A stretch of 64,000 nt of DNA. Source: an uncultured Bacteroidales bacterium (GTDB lineage Bacteria > Bacteroidota > Bacteroidia > Bacteroidales > Bacteroidaceae). The notes beneath the pieces are model-generated. The model was not told where the DNA came from. It made no database searches and saw only the letters and a program-made list of their open reading frames with translations. A program made the position numbers and the translations under genes. Positions 32,213 to 41,656 of this stretch are shown one piece after another; the stretch's first letter is position 1, and every line of letters begins with the position of its first letter. The stretch spans positions 1-64,000 of the forward strand of contig CACWTR010000004.1 of NCBI GenBank assembly GCA_902763865.1, given 5' to 3'.

Positions 32213-32896
32213 ATGATGAAAACACACTATACGGACATCAATCCGGAACTCCGCGTCTATGTGGAGGAAAACATCATTCCCCGTTACGATGAATTCGACA
32301 AGGCTCACCGGCGCGAACACGTGGCAATGGTCATCAGCCAAAGTCTGGATTTGGTTGTGCAGACGGGAACGGACCCCGACATGGCGTATGCCGTTGCCGC
32401 ATATCACGATACGGGGTTGTGCGAAGGCCGCGAACATCACCACGAGGCATCGGCACGGATTCTGAGGGCCGACCCGAACCTGCGGCGCTGGTTTACAGAG
32501 GAGCAGATAGACATCATGGCGGATGCTGCCGAGGACCATCGTGCCTCGTCTGACCGCGAACCGCGTAGCATCTACGGAAAAATCGTGGCCGAGGCGGACC
32601 GATTTATCGATGCCGACACAGTCATCTGCCGAACCATTCAGTTCGGCCTCGACCATTCTCCTGTTCCCGGTCCCGACACGTCGCCCGAAGCAACCCGAGA
32701 AGCGCACTACAGGCGGACGTTGTCGCACCTCCGCGAAAAGTACGGTCGGGGCGGATACTTGCGTTTGTGGTTCGAGGACTCGCCTAATGCCCGTCGCCTC
32801 CGTCACTTGCAGGACATCATCGATGACGAGGCGCACCTGCGCCAACTATTCAATCATTATTATAATATAATGTATAAGGAAAATGAGAAAGATTGA
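32213..32896 (+). CDS. HD-domain metal-dependent hydrolase
   Basis: 227 residues from the ATG at 32213 (or 32216). The HD phosphohydrolase motif is visible: His in KAHRREHVAMV, the HD pair in AAYHDTGL, His75-77 in EHHHEASARIL, and an Asp in EADRFIDAD. HD proteins of this size hydrolyse nucleotides or other phosphoesters in the cytoplasm; the substrate is unknown. The gene overlaps the start of the CotH-like gene by 14 bases. Its last residues (NHYYNIMYKENEKD) come from a very AT-rich stretch that resembles the leader sequence of other genes here. Confidence 0.85.
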   Translation: MMKTHYTDINPELRVYVEENIIPRYDEFDKAHRREHVAMVISQSLDLVVQTGTDPDMAYAVAAYHDTGLCEGREHHHEASARILRADPNLRRWFTEEQIDIMADAAEDHRASSDREPRSIYGKIVAEADRFIDADTVICRTIQFGLDHSPVPGPDTSPEATREAHYRRTLSHLREKYGRGGYLRLWFEDSPNARRLRHLQDIIDDEAHLRQLFNHYYNIMYKENEKD

Positions 32897-35567
32897 TTTC
32901 GGCAGACTGCTCCTGATGGCTTTCCTTTGCTCAGTTCTTCCCTTGCAAGGCCTTCACGCAGAAAAGCTGGAAAGGAAGCTGGGGGGCACAGTGATTGGTT
33001 CAGACGCCAATTCGCGTTCCTGGACAGGATTGGACTTAGGCTCTCCTCATGTCATCATCCGCGTAGGATGGTGTCGCAAGGACGACTCCGGCAGCACCGT
33101 CCTGGGGTTGTTTGAAGGGTCCAATCGCGAAGACTTCATGGATGCCATCCCACTTTACATGATAACACAGGAGGGTGCGACGGGTCAGTTCACGTATGCC
33201 GACGTGCCGGTCACTCGCGGCTTCCGATATGTCCGCTGGTGTGCACCCGCAGGCTCCGACAGCAGTGTTGCCGAGGTGGAGTTCTACGGCTATGCAGGTG
33301 CGGGCAACGACGGCAGGTTCTATCAGCTGACGAACCTGCCCACGCTGTCCTACCACACCTATAGCGGACAGGAGCCATACGACAAGGTGCACGAACTGGA
33401 ATCCGAGATGTGCATCATCTATGACGGCGGAACCCGCCTGCAGGAATACCCGATACTGGTCCGGGAACGCGGAAACGGCTCCCGCTATGAGCTTTTCAAG
33501 AAGCGTCCCTATCGCGTGAAGTTCAACGACGGCAAGTCTCACTACATGCTCAAGGACTCTCCGCTGCAGAGCAAGGCCAAGGCGAAGAAGTGGACTCTTA
33601 TCCCAAATTGGCGCGAAAAGACCCTGATGCGCAACAACATTGCCTTCGAGATGAGCCGGCGGCTTGGCCTCAGCTATACGCCCTGGATTCAAAACGTAGA
33701 TGTCATCGTGAACGGCGAATACAAGGGCAACTATCAGTTGTGCGACCAGGTGACGGTTGACCCGAACCGCGTTGACATTACTGACATGCAGTCCGGCGAC
33801 GTTGATGCCTTGAGCATCACCGGCGGTTATCTGCTGGAGATCACCGGTCCGGGAGAGACTTATCATTTCTATTCGACACGGGGCAACATCCCTGTCGATG
33901 TCAAGTCGCCGGACGATGACGACATCGTTTCCGCGCAGTTCTCTTACATCCGCGATGCCTTCAACGACATGGAGGCCCGCCTGTGGGCTTCCAACTACAA
34001 GCATCCCGAGAAGGGCTACCGCAGCAGGCTCGACCTGGAGAGTTTCCTTCGTCTCTTCCTCGTCGGCGAATTTGCGGGGAACAACGATGCAATGTGGAGC
34101 ATCTACCTCTACAAGGAGCGCGGCGACGACCTGTTTCGTTTCGGTCCCGTCTGGGACTTCGACTTGTCGATGGACAACGACCAGCGCACCTATCCGGCCA
34201 ACGGGAAACCGGACTGGCTTTACAACTATGGCGCCGCCGTCACGGGCATTCGCGACTTCGTGAGCCGCATCCTTTCCGACCCCTATGCTGTCGAGACGCT
34301 CAAGAGCATCTGGGGCGACATGCGCGAGAGCGGCGCCTTCAGCCAGGACAGTCTTTGGGCTTTCGTCGATAGCTTGGGTGTCGTGCTCGACGAGTCGCAG
34401 AAGCTGAACTTCACCCGATGGGACAACCTGGGCAAGTTCCTTACGCTGCAGCAGTTTGCGCCCGGCACGTACCAGGGCGAGCTCGACATCGTCAAGAACT
34501 ACCTGGCGGAACGCATCAAGTGGATAGACAAGAAGCTGGGCTACAAGGATTACGACGATGTCAATCCGGAGGACACGTTGTTCGTCATCAGTTCGCCGGA
34601 GGACCTCCTGGCCTTCCAGCGTGCCGTCAACGACCAGAACCTATCCGCCCTGAACGCACGTCTGGAGGCTGACCTCGACCTGAGCGCCGTCAGCCCCCAA
34701 CTGGAGCCTATCGGCACGACGCAGATTCCCTATACGGGCTGCTTCGAGGGCGGCGGTCACACCATCTCGGGCCTGACGATGTCCTATTCCACCAACTATG
34801 TTGGACTCTTCGGCGTCGTCAGCGGCGGAGCCGTCATCCGCAATTTTGTGCTCGACGAAACGTGTTCCATCAAGGGCAATTCCTACGTCGGCATCATCGG
34901 AGGTTCGAATGGCGGCGGTACTGTCACGATGGAATGCCTGGGCAACGAAGGCTCCGTAGTAGCTATGGAACGTAATGCCGGCGGCATCTTCGGCTGCAAC
35001 ATGCGGGCATCCGCCACGCCCATCTTCCTCAACTGCTACGTGACAGGGCCGGTGAAGGGAGCGCGGGAAAGCGGCCAGATTACCGGCTATGCGGGTAACG
35101 GACAGGCCTACAACTGCTATGCCAGCGGCACGGTGGAGGGTGTCTATTACCAGGACATGAGCGATGCGATGCTACGCGGCAAGCCGACGTCGTCGAACTG
35201 CTATTCCATCTATCCCGACAGGAATGCCACGCAGGTCGATGAGAGTCAGGTGTCGGGCGGTGAGCTATGCTACTTGCTCAACGAACCGGATGCGGACGCG
35301 CCCGTCTGGTTCCAGACGCTCGGACAGGACAGCCATCCCGTCCTGGATGCCACTCACGGCAAGGTGCTGCTTGCGTCCGACGGCAGCTACACGAATGACG
35401 ACATCGATTTCCTTGCTGCTCCTTTCCTCGCGGACAACTTCGAGGCCTATTCCCTTTCGGGTGTCCGGCTGAACGGTGCCCGCCAGCAGTGGCCGACAGG
35501 CTTGGGGAAGGGCATACGGATTCTCCGCTCCCGCGACGGCAGAAGCCGCAAGGTGCTGATGCGTTAG
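32883..35567 (+). CDS. Secreted CotH-kinase-family protein
   Basis: 894-residue exported protein (signal peptide about 26 residues). Residues 30-140 look like a discoidin-type beta domain (WTGLDLGSPHVIIRVGWC). CotH-like protein kinase fold follows (about 155-550): VRERGNGSRYELFKKRPYRVKF, WTLIPNWREKTLMRNNIAFEMS, VNGEYKGNYQLCDQV and PVWDFDLSMDND. Residues 600-800 are a beta-rich region with GLUG-like repeats (CFEGGGHTISGLTM). The C-terminus (YSLSGVRLNGARQQ) resembles a degenerate Bacteroidetes sorting tail. The role is unclear; CotH proteins phosphorylate spore-coat proteins in Bacillus, whereas Bacteroidetes members are surface proteins of unknown target. Confidence 0.85.
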   Translation: MRKIDFGRLLLMAFLCSVLPLQGLHAEKLERKLGGTVIGSDANSRSWTGLDLGSPHVIIRVGWCRKDDSGSTVLGLFEGSNREDFMDAIPLYMITQEGATGQFTYADVPVTRGFRYVRWCAPAGSDSSVAEVEFYGYAGAGNDGRFYQLTNLPTLSYHTYSGQEPYDKVHELESEMCIIYDGGTRLQEYPILVRERGNGSRYELFKKRPYRVKFNDGKSHYMLKDSPLQSKAKAKKWTLIPNWREKTLMRNNIAFEMSRRLGLSYTPWIQNVDVIVNGEYKGNYQLCDQVTVDPNRVDITDMQSGDVDALSITGGYLLEITGPGETYHFYSTRGNIPVDVKSPDDDDIVSAQFSYIRDAFNDMEARLWASNYKHPEKGYRSRLDLESFLRLFLVGEFAGNNDAMWSIYLYKERGDDLFRFGPVWDFDLSMDNDQRTYPANGKPDWLYNYGAAVTGIRDFVSRILSDPYAVETLKSIWGDMRESGAFSQDSLWAFVDSLGVVLDESQKLNFTRWDNLGKFLTLQQFAPGTYQGELDIVKNYLAERIKWIDKKLGYKDYDDVNPEDTLFVISSPEDLLAFQRAVNDQNLSALNARLEADLDLSAVSPQLEPIGTTQIPYTGCFEGGGHTISGLTMSYSTNYVGLFGVVSGGAVIRNFVLDETCSIKGNSYVGIIGGSNGGGTVTMECLGNEGSVVAMERNAGGIFGCNMRASATPIFLNCYVTGPVKGARESGQITGYAGNGQAYNCYASGTVEGVYYQDMSDAMLRGKPTSSNCYSIYPDRNATQVDESQVSGGELCYLLNEPDADAPVWFQTLGQDSHPVLDATHGKVLLASDGSYTNDDIDFLAAPFLADNFEAYSLSGVRLNGARQQWPTGLGKGIRILRSRDGRSRKVLMR

Positions 35568-35584
35568 TGGCGTTGGTGCCCCTC

Positions 35585-36202
35585 CTACAGCTGTTCCTCG
35601 ATGGGCTTTTCCAGGTCGGCGGGGTCAACGGTGGGCTCGAAGCGTGACACCACCTCGCCCTTCCTGTTCACCAGGAACTTCGTGAAGTTCCACTTGATGT
35701 CGGGCTTAGAGGCATAGGCAGAGTCGGCTTTCGAGAGCATGTTGTCCAGCAGCTGCGAGAGAGGATGCTCGGGTGCGAAACCGGCAAATCCGGCTTGGCC
35801 TTCCAGCCACTTGTAGATGGGGTGTGCATTCTCGCCGTTGACTTCTATCTTGGACATCAGCGGGAAGGTGACACCGTGATTCAGCCGGCAGAACTCCTCA
35901 ATCTCGCTGTCGGTGCCGGGCTCCTGGTGACCGAACTGGTCGCAGGGGAAACCAATGATGACCAGTCCGCGGTCCTTGTATTTCTGGTAGAGCGCTTCCA
36001 GCCCGTCGTACTGCGGGGTGAAGCCACACTTCGATGCGGTGTTGACGATGAGAAGCACTTTGCCCTTGTAGTCGGCGAAGTTCACTTCCACTCCCTTGTT
36101 CGAGAGTGCAGTGTAGTCGTAGATGGTACTCATGTTGTTTTTGTTACAGGATGAAAGGCAGACGATTGCTGCCAGGATTGATAATAGGATGTTTCGTCTC
36201 AT
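35585..36202 (-). CDS. Glutathione peroxidase-family lipoprotein
   Basis: 205-residue thiol peroxidase of the GPx fold with a lipoprotein signal (LSSC, Cys19), so it is likely periplasmic. The peroxidatic Cys59 lies in VNTASKCGFTPQY; GFPCDQFGHQEPG and WNFTKFLVNRKG complete the family motifs (Gln and Trp of the catalytic triad). Cys replaces selenocysteine, and the second Cys in GFPCDQF may be the resolving residue used with thioredoxin. It converges on the CotH gene with a 17-base gap and has a good promoter upstream. Confidence 0.93.
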   Translation of the reverse strand: MRRNILLSILAAIVCLSSCNKNNMSTIYDYTALSNKGVEVNFADYKGKVLLIVNTASKCGFTPQYDGLEALYQKYKDRGLVIIGFPCDQFGHQEPGTDSEIEEFCRLNHGVTFPLMSKIEVNGENAHPIYKWLEGQAGFAGFAPEHPLSQLLDNMLSKADSAYASKPDIKWNFTKFLVNRKGEVVSRFEPTVDPADLEKPIEEQL

Positions 36203-36241
36203 AGGTTATTCTCTTTGTGTATTATGCGTTGCTTCCGCATG

Positions 36242-36272
36242 CAAATGTACGAATAATATGGTAAAGTACAAA
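36242..36272 (-). promoter_or_regulatory. Bacteroidetes promoter for the peroxidase gene
   Basis: Minus strand -7 box TACATTTG (36249-36242) and -33 TTTG (36272-36269), spacing 19. Confidence 0.75.
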
Positions 36273-36357
36273 GAAACACACAGTTTTTTGCTCGCAATGC
36301 TGTCGTTTTCAGCTGAGGACGTCACGAACCGGAAGCGCACACGACGCGTTGTGTCCG

Positions 36358-36445
36358 TTGCTTCATCGTGAATAAGCAATTGCACATACATGTATGTGCA
36401 ATTGCATCTACATGTATGTGCAATCACTCCATCGCGATGAAGCAA
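36358..36445 (+). repeat. 88-bp four-module palindromic element, copy C
   Basis: Same four-module order as copy B: TTGCTTCATCG type, perfect TTGCACATACA palindrome, TTGCATCTACA variant, and a final module starting TCACTCCATCG as in copies A and D. The left flank GTGTCCG is shared with copy B. Confidence 0.9.
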
Positions 36446-36560
36446 CCAATAGGACGCGTGCCTCATCCGGAATCCAAACGTGCGAGCATGTCTTTGCACG
36501 TGGCAGCAGGAGCGCCTCAAAACTTTTTTCAGTATTATCAGCTCTGCACGCCCGAATTAT

Positions 36561-36591
36561 TTTGCAGTTTGGATTTATTTGTATATCTTTG
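36561..36591 (+). promoter_or_regulatory. Bacteroidetes promoter for the GMP synthase subunit gene
   Basis: TTTG (36561-36564) and TATCTTTG (36584-36591), spacing 19; start codon about 40 bases downstream. Confidence 0.75.
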
Positions 36592-36631
36592 CAGGCAGAA
36601 TATCATTCAACCCTTAATACATCATTATTCT

Positions 36632-37615
36632 ATGGCAACAGGTAATGTAAGGCCGGAATCGATGGAGCGCATCACGACTCCTGCTCTGGCACAGAAGTTC
36701 ATCGAGGAACAGATTAAAGAGCTCCGTGCTCAGATAGGCGACGGAAAGGTGCTGCTGGCCCTGTCGGGCGGTGTCGATTCGTCGGTAGTGGCAGCCCTGC
36801 TCATCAAGGCAGTGGGCAAGCAGCTCGTGTCGGTACATGTCAACCACGGCCTGCTCCGCAAAGGCGAGCCGGAACAAGTGGTGCGCGTCTTCCGCGACGA
36901 ATTGGATGCCAACCTGGTGTACGTCGATGCCTCGGACCGTTTTCTCGACAAGCTGGCCGGCGTGGCCGATCCCGAGCAGAAGCGCAAAATCATCGGTGCC
37001 GAATTCATTCGCGTGTTTGAGGAAGAAGCCCGCAAACTCTCCGGAATCAGCTTCCTGGCTCAAGGCACAATCTATCCCGACATCGTCGAGAGCGGCCCCG
37101 TGAAGAGTCACCACAACGTCGGCGGCCTGCCCGATGACCTTCAGTTCGAGCTGGTGGAGCCCATCAAGCTTCTCTACAAGGACGAGGTGCGCGTCGTAGG
37201 CAAGGAACTTGGCCTGCCCGACAATATGGTGTATCGTCAGCCCTTCCCCGGACCCGGCCTGGGCGTCCGCTGCACCGGTGCCATCACGCGCGACCGTCTG
37301 GAGGCCCTGCGCGAGAGCGACGCCATCTTGCGCGAAGAGTTTGCCAAGAACGGACTCGAAGGCAAGGTATGGCAGTACTTCACCATCGTGCCCGACTACA
37401 AATCGACTGGCGTGAAGGAGAACAAGCGCAGCTGGGACTGGCCCGTCATCATCCGCGCCGTCAACACACGCGATGCCATGACTGCCACCATCGAGGAGAT
37501 TCCCTATCCGCTGCTGCATCATATCACGCAGCGCATCGTCAGCGAAGTGCCCGGAGTGAACCGCGTGCTCTACGACCTGACACCAAAGCCAACAGGCACC
37601 ATCGAGTGGGAGTAG
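36632..37615 (+). CDS. GMP synthase ATP-pyrophosphatase subunit (no glutaminase domain)
   Basis: Adenylates XMP and aminates it to GMP. 327 residues start at ATG 36632 ([14 protein letters not shown]). Only the C-terminal half of a standard GuaA is present: PP-loop SGGVDSS (45-51), the adenylation domain ([37 protein letters not shown]) and the dimerisation domain ([12 protein letters not shown] to [11 protein letters not shown]). The class I glutaminase domain of about 190 residues is absent and no glutaminase gene lies nearby. Either a separate glutaminase subunit exists, as in archaea, or free ammonia is used. A second, full-length guaA elsewhere in the genome is possible. The symporter gene follows by 4 bases. 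Confidence 0.9.
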   Translation: MATGNVRPESMERITTPALAQKFIEEQIKELRAQIGDGKVLLALSGGVDSSVVAALLIKAVGKQLVSVHVNHGLLRKGEPEQVVRVFRDELDANLVYVDASDRFLDKLAGVADPEQKRKIIGAEFIRVFEEEARKLSGISFLAQGTIYPDIVESGPVKSHHNVGGLPDDLQFELVEPIKLLYKDEVRVVGKELGLPDNMVYRQPFPGPGLGVRCTGAITRDRLEALRESDAILREEFAKNGLEGKVWQYFTIVPDYKSTGVKENKRSWDWPVIIRAVNTRDAMTATIEEIPYPLLHHITQRIVSEVPGVNRVLYDLTPKPTGTIEWE

Positions 37616-37619
37616 CACT

Positions 37620-38774
37620 ATGGCAAAGATTCCCTTCCTGGCCCGAATCGTCATAGCCATCGCGCTGGGCATCGCACTGGGCTTCGTCATGCCCGGTGCG
37701 GTGATTCGCGGCTTCAACACCTTCAACGGCATCTTCAATCAGCTGCTGGGGTTCCTCGTGCCGCTGATCATCCTCGGCTTCGTCACCTCAGCCATTGCCG
37801 AGCTCGGTCGCGGGGCAGGCAAGATGCTGGCTCTGACAGCCGCCATCGCATACTGCGGCACAGTACTCTCCGGACTGTTTGCCTACGGGTGCAGCACCAC
37901 GTTGTTCCCATCCTTCATCGGCGAAGTGGGGACGGCAGGACTGAGTGAAAGTGGGACAAGCTTTCCGCCATTCTTCACCATCGCGATTCCACCCCTCATG
38001 GGCGTGATGACTGCGCTGGTCACCTCGTTCCTGCTTGGGCTGGGCATTGCGGCTTTCGATGCCAGGACGCTCCAACAAGTGTTCTTCGAGTTCAAGGATA
38101 TCGTCACGCTGGCCATCTCGAAAGTCATCCTGCCGCTGTTGCCCGTCTATATCTTCGGTCTCTTCCTCGACATGACGGCAGTCGGAAGCATCGGGCGGGT
38201 GATGGGTTCATTCCTGATTATCATTGCCATCATCTTTGCCATGACAGCCGTACTGCTCGTCCTGCAATACTGCGTGGCGGGAGCCGTCGTGCACCGCAAT
38301 CCCTTCCGCCTGCTGGCAAGAATGATGCCGGCATACTTCACGGCGCTGGGCACAGCATCCTCGGCAGCCACGATTCCCGTTACCTTGCAGCAAACCATCC
38401 GGAACGGTGTCTCGCCGGAAGTGGCCGGATTCACCATCCCGCTTTGTGCCACCATCCACATGTCGGGTTCAATGCTCAAGATAACCTCATGCGCTGTTGC
38501 CCTGATGCTGATGCAAGGCATTCCATTCGACTTCCCTCTGATGCTGGGATTCGTTATGATGCTTGGCATCACGATGGTGGCCGCCCCCGGAGTGCCCGGA
38601 GGTTCCATCATGGCCGCCCTCGGAGTCCTCGACGGCATCCTGGGATTCACCTCGCAACAGCAGGCCATGATGATAACGCTCTACATCGCAATGGACTCGT
38701 TTGGCACGGCATGCAACGTGACGGGAGACGGAGCCATCGCCCTGATAATCGATAAAATAAAGAATAGGAGGTAA
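37620..38774 (+). CDS. Dicarboxylate/amino acid:cation symporter (DAACS family)
   Basis: 384-residue inner-membrane carrier with 8 membrane helices and two re-entrant hairpins expected. Visible motifs: GFVMPGAVIRG at the N-terminus, the serine-rich hairpin GTASSAATIPVTLQ, CATIHMSGSMLKI in place of the NMDGT motif, and the second hairpin PGVPGGSIMAALGVL. The family imports glutamate, aspartate, serine/threonine or C4-dicarboxylates with sodium or protons. It lies 4 bases after the GMP synthase subunit; an amino-acid supply role would fit but is inference. Confidence 0.88.
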   Translation: MAKIPFLARIVIAIALGIALGFVMPGAVIRGFNTFNGIFNQLLGFLVPLIILGFVTSAIAELGRGAGKMLALTAAIAYCGTVLSGLFAYGCSTTLFPSFIGEVGTAGLSESGTSFPPFFTIAIPPLMGVMTALVTSFLLGLGIAAFDARTLQQVFFEFKDIVTLAISKVILPLLPVYIFGLFLDMTAVGSIGRVMGSFLIIIAIIFAMTAVLLVLQYCVAGAVVHRNPFRLLARMMPAYFTALGTASSAATIPVTLQQTIRNGVSPEVAGFTIPLCATIHMSGSMLKITSCAVALMLMQGIPFDFPLMLGFVMMLGITMVAAPGVPGGSIMAALGVLDGILGFTSQQQAMMITLYIAMDSFGTACNVTGDGAIALIIDKIKNRR

Positions 38775-38830
38775 AGCTTCGGAAGAAGCCATGCGACTGG
38801 CATCCGGACGAGAGAAAACAAACGGAAACA

Positions 38831-39934
38831 ATGGACAGGAACGAGCAAATCATACGTACCAGCTACGTCGGCGTGGCGGCAAACGTACTGCTGGCTGCAT
38901 TCAAGGCTACGGTAGGCTTGGCTGCCAGTTCGGTAGCCATCGTGATGGATGCCGTGAACAACTTGACTGACGTGCTCTCTTCGGTTATCACCATCGTAGG
39001 CACAAAACTGTCGGAACGTCCGGCTGACCACGAGCATCCCTTTGGTCACGGACGCATAGAGTACTTCAGTGCCATCATCATTGCCATCATTGTCCTGATG
39101 GCAGGCGTAGGCTCGTTGGTGGAGTCTGTGAGAAAAATCGTTCACCCCACCGAACCGCACTACACCAATGCGACGCTGACGGTCATCATCGTAGCCATCG
39201 GTGTGAAGCTGCTCCTGGGGCACTACGTGAAAAGGACAGGCGAAAGGCTGAAGAGCGACGCCCTCATCGCAAGCGGAGCAGATGCCCTGTTCGATGCTGT
39301 CGTCACGCTTGCCACACTCATCTCTGCCGGCATCATGATGCTCTGGAACGTCAACCTCGACGGCATCTTCGGCACGCTCATCTCGCTGGTTATCCTGAAG
39401 GCTGGCTATGAGATGCTCTCTTCGCCCATCAACGAACTCCTGGGCAGTCGCATCTCTTCGGAGTTCGTGGCACAATTGAAGAATGAAGTAATGAGCTTCA
39501 AGGACGTGCACGGCGTGTTCGACATCATCATGAACAGTTATGGCCCCGACACCATCATCGGGTCGCTCCACGTCAACGTGCCCGACACGATGTCTGCCCG
39601 CGAGATTCATCGCCTCACGCGCAGCATCTCGTCCCATATTTACAACAAGTTTCACGTCATCCTCACCGTTGGTATCTATGCCATCAATACCGACACCAAG
39701 GGGACCGGCAGGTTGCAACACGAAGTCATGGACTTTGCTGCCAATCATGCCGACGTGATGCAAGTGCACGGATTCTTCTATTACCCCGAGCACAACCTTA
39801 TCACTATTGACGTCGTGCCCGAAGAGACTGTAAAGGACGGACAGAGATTTGCTGATACGATGGAGGCTGACTTGAAACAACGGTTCCCCGACTACAATTT
39901 CTCCATCATCGTGGACCATAACTACAGCGAGTAG
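38831..39934 (+). CDS. Cation diffusion facilitator family transporter
   Basis: 367-residue CDF protein that exports divalent metals (Zn, Fe, Mn or Co) against protons. Six membrane helices are followed by a cytoplasmic ferredoxin-like domain (about 210-300) and a further C-terminal segment. Metal-site residues are in MDAVNNLTDVLSS (Asp40, Asn43, Asn44, Asp47) on helix 2 and SGADALFDAVV on helix 5; HPFGHGRIEY is the conserved loop. The length exceeds E. coli YiiP by about 65 residues because of a second C-terminal repeat-like domain (LQHEVMDFAANHADVMQ). The metal cannot be assigned by eye. Confidence 0.92.
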   Translation: MDRNEQIIRTSYVGVAANVLLAAFKATVGLAASSVAIVMDAVNNLTDVLSSVITIVGTKLSERPADHEHPFGHGRIEYFSAIIIAIIVLMAGVGSLVESVRKIVHPTEPHYTNATLTVIIVAIGVKLLLGHYVKRTGERLKSDALIASGADALFDAVVTLATLISAGIMMLWNVNLDGIFGTLISLVILKAGYEMLSSPINELLGSRISSEFVAQLKNEVMSFKDVHGVFDIIMNSYGPDTIIGSLHVNVPDTMSAREIHRLTRSISSHIYNKFHVILTVGIYAINTDTKGTGRLQHEVMDFAANHADVMQVHGFFYYPEHNLITIDVVPEETVKDGQRFADTMEADLKQRFPDYNFSIIVDHNYSE

Positions 39935-39990
39935 CCGCCTTGTCCTTGAAGAAGAGGACACGTCAGTTGCTCCCCCTTGAGTAACGTAGT

Positions 39991-40779
39991 TCAAATCAAG
40001 CCGAAATGACGGAGAGCCTCGGCGATGCCGTCGTCATCAATGCTGGCCGTCACGTAGTCGGCTACTTGCTTCAGTGGTTCGATGGCATTGCCCATCGCTA
40101 TGCCGATGCCGGCCTGCAAAATCATCGACGTATCGTTGCCGCCGTCGCCGAAAGCAATGGTGCGCTCCGCGTCGAACCCCTCGTGTCGCGCCATCGCAAG
40201 GATGCCCTTGCCTTTGTCTGCGCCCTTGGCCGTGAAATCCGTGAACTCAGGATGCCACCGACCCGAAATGCAGTGCGGCATGCGGGCCAGAAGTTTCGTT
40301 TCGTATTCAGCAGGGAAAAAGGGCGTCAGCTGCAAGATGTCCTGTTCCATGACCTTATTCAATGGCGCAATGACATCGAAATCCTTTACTGCCAGTGTTT
40401 GCCGGAACATGCGGTTCACGTCGCCTTTGGGGTCGAGCACAGCCACATCGCGTCGCCCTACGACGACAAGGCCGTAGCCTTTCGTCTGTGCATCCTCCAG
40501 GCATGTCAGGACGTCCTGTCGCGGTATGGGCTGACAGTTCACCAACTCATCGCCGACGTAGCACAACGCGCCGTTGGTAGTGATGTAGCCGTCGATGAGG
40601 TGCTCAATGGCTCCCAGGTTCGTGATGATGAGAGGCGGACGGCCCGTGGCGATATAGACCCGGGAGCCGTTCTCCTTTGCTTGCGTCAATGCTTGAACGG
40701 CAGACGAAGGTATCTCATGGGTCTTGAAGCTGACCAATGTGCCGTCGATGTCGAAGAACAAAGCGTAAGGTTGTGCCAT
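39991..40779 (-). CDS. Cof-type HAD phosphatase
   Basis: 262-residue sugar-phosphatase-like HAD hydrolase with a C2B cap. Motif I FFDIDGTLV (Asp10, Asp12), motif II IATGRPP, the motif III Lys near GADKGKGILA and motif IV FGDGGNDTSMI are all present. Relatives dephosphorylate sugar phosphates, FMN or pyridoxal phosphate. It is the last gene of the fur-purA-TPR run (20 bases after the TPR gene). Confidence 0.92.
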   Translation of the reverse strand: MAQPYALFFDIDGTLVSFKTHEIPSSAVQALTQAKENGSRVYIATGRPPLIITNLGAIEHLIDGYITTNGALCYVGDELVNCQPIPRQDVLTCLEDAQTKGYGLVVVGRRDVAVLDPKGDVNRMFRQTLAVKDFDVIAPLNKVMEQDILQLTPFFPAEYETKLLARMPHCISGRWHPEFTDFTAKGADKGKGILAMARHEGFDAERTIAFGDGGNDTSMILQAGIGIAMGNAIEPLKQVADYVTASIDDDGIAEALRHFGLI

Positions 40780-40799
40780 GATGATGATTTAGCGTTAGT

Positions 40800-41648
40800 T
40801 CAGCGCGTCTTCTCAAGGATGGAGGCGACGTGACTGCCGCTGGCTCCCAGGCTGATGGCTGTACGGCAGTCCTGACCGGCCAGACGCTTCTTCTTCATTG
40901 CAAGGTAGAGCGAAGCACGTGTGAGGTAACATTCGGGATTGTCCGGCTCGCACTCAATGGCTCTTTCCACGTCTTGTATCGCTCTTTCATACTCGCGGCG
41001 CTGCTCATAGAGGCCACAGCGGGCCAAGTAGTGTCGGGCATGAGTGGGATACAGCTGGATGAGGGCGTCGAGTTGCTCCATAGCCTCGCGCGGACGACCG
41101 TCCTTGCTGTTCAGAATAGCCAGCCCCAGCCTTGCATCCTCATGCATCGGGTTGACCTTGAGCAGATGGTCGTAATCGGTTCGTGCCTCGCGATTGCGAC
41201 GTTGCCCGGAATAGATGAAGGCGCGGAAGAAAAGCGCTTCCTCGTTGTCGGGATCTGTGGCAAGTAGCTTGTCGTAGTCGAGTAGGGCACGTTCCGGATT
41301 GTTCATCATGAGATGAAGGGAAGCACGGCCCAACAACAGGCCGGCAAGCGAGATTGGATGTTTGGCCGCAGCAGGCTGTGGCTTGACGAGGGCAATGCCT
41401 TTCGTGTATGCGTCAAGGGCCTGAGAGTTCTGACCGCCGCGCTGATAGATTTCGCCCAGGTATTGATAGAGGACAGCATTCGACTCCCTTTCCGGGTCAA
41501 GCTGGATGGTCTGTTGAATCAGTTTCTCCGCTTTCGACAAGGAGTCGGCAGCAAGTGCTTCAATCACCAGCTTCACGTTGCGTTCATAGACCTGAGCATA
41601 GCCGGGGAGAAACGTGAAAAGTGAAAAGAGGAGAAGAAACCGTTTCAT
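40800..41648 (-). CDS. Exported TPR-repeat protein
   Basis: 282 residues with a signal peptide (MKRFLLLFSLFTFLPGYAQ) followed by about six TPR units, e.g. NAVLYQYLGEIYQRGGQNSQALDAYTKG, DNEEALFFRAFIYSGQ, HARHYLARCGLYEQRREYERAI and NPECYLTRASLYLAMKKK. It is probably a periplasmic scaffold; no enzymatic domain. It is located 8 bases after purA and 20 before the HAD gene. Confidence 0.85.
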   Translation of the reverse strand: MKRFLLLFSLFTFLPGYAQVYERNVKLVIEALAADSLSKAEKLIQQTIQLDPERESNAVLYQYLGEIYQRGGQNSQALDAYTKGIALVKPQPAAAKHPISLAGLLLGRASLHLMMNNPERALLDYDKLLATDPDNEEALFFRAFIYSGQRRNREARTDYDHLLKVNPMHEDARLGLAILNSKDGRPREAMEQLDALIQLYPTHARHYLARCGLYEQRREYERAIQDVERAIECEPDNPECYLTRASLYLAMKKKRLAGQDCRTAISLGASGSHVASILEKTR

Positions 41649-41656
41649 CTTTCCGC

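Larger units (their letters stand above)
36203..36631. other. Divergent intergenic region with two promoters and repeat copy C
   Basis: Between the peroxidase and GMP synthase genes. It holds the peroxidase promoter, repeat copy C and the GMP synthase promoter. An in-frame ATG at 36368 inside the repeat would extend the synthase by 88 residues of repeat-encoded sequence, but lies upstream of the promoter and is rejected. Confidence 0.8.

Noticed and set aside
36368-36631. Extended N-terminus of the GMP synthase subunit from the repeat element
   Set aside because: The extension is translated repeat plus promoter DNA, and the promoter at 36561-36591 lies downstream of that ATG.
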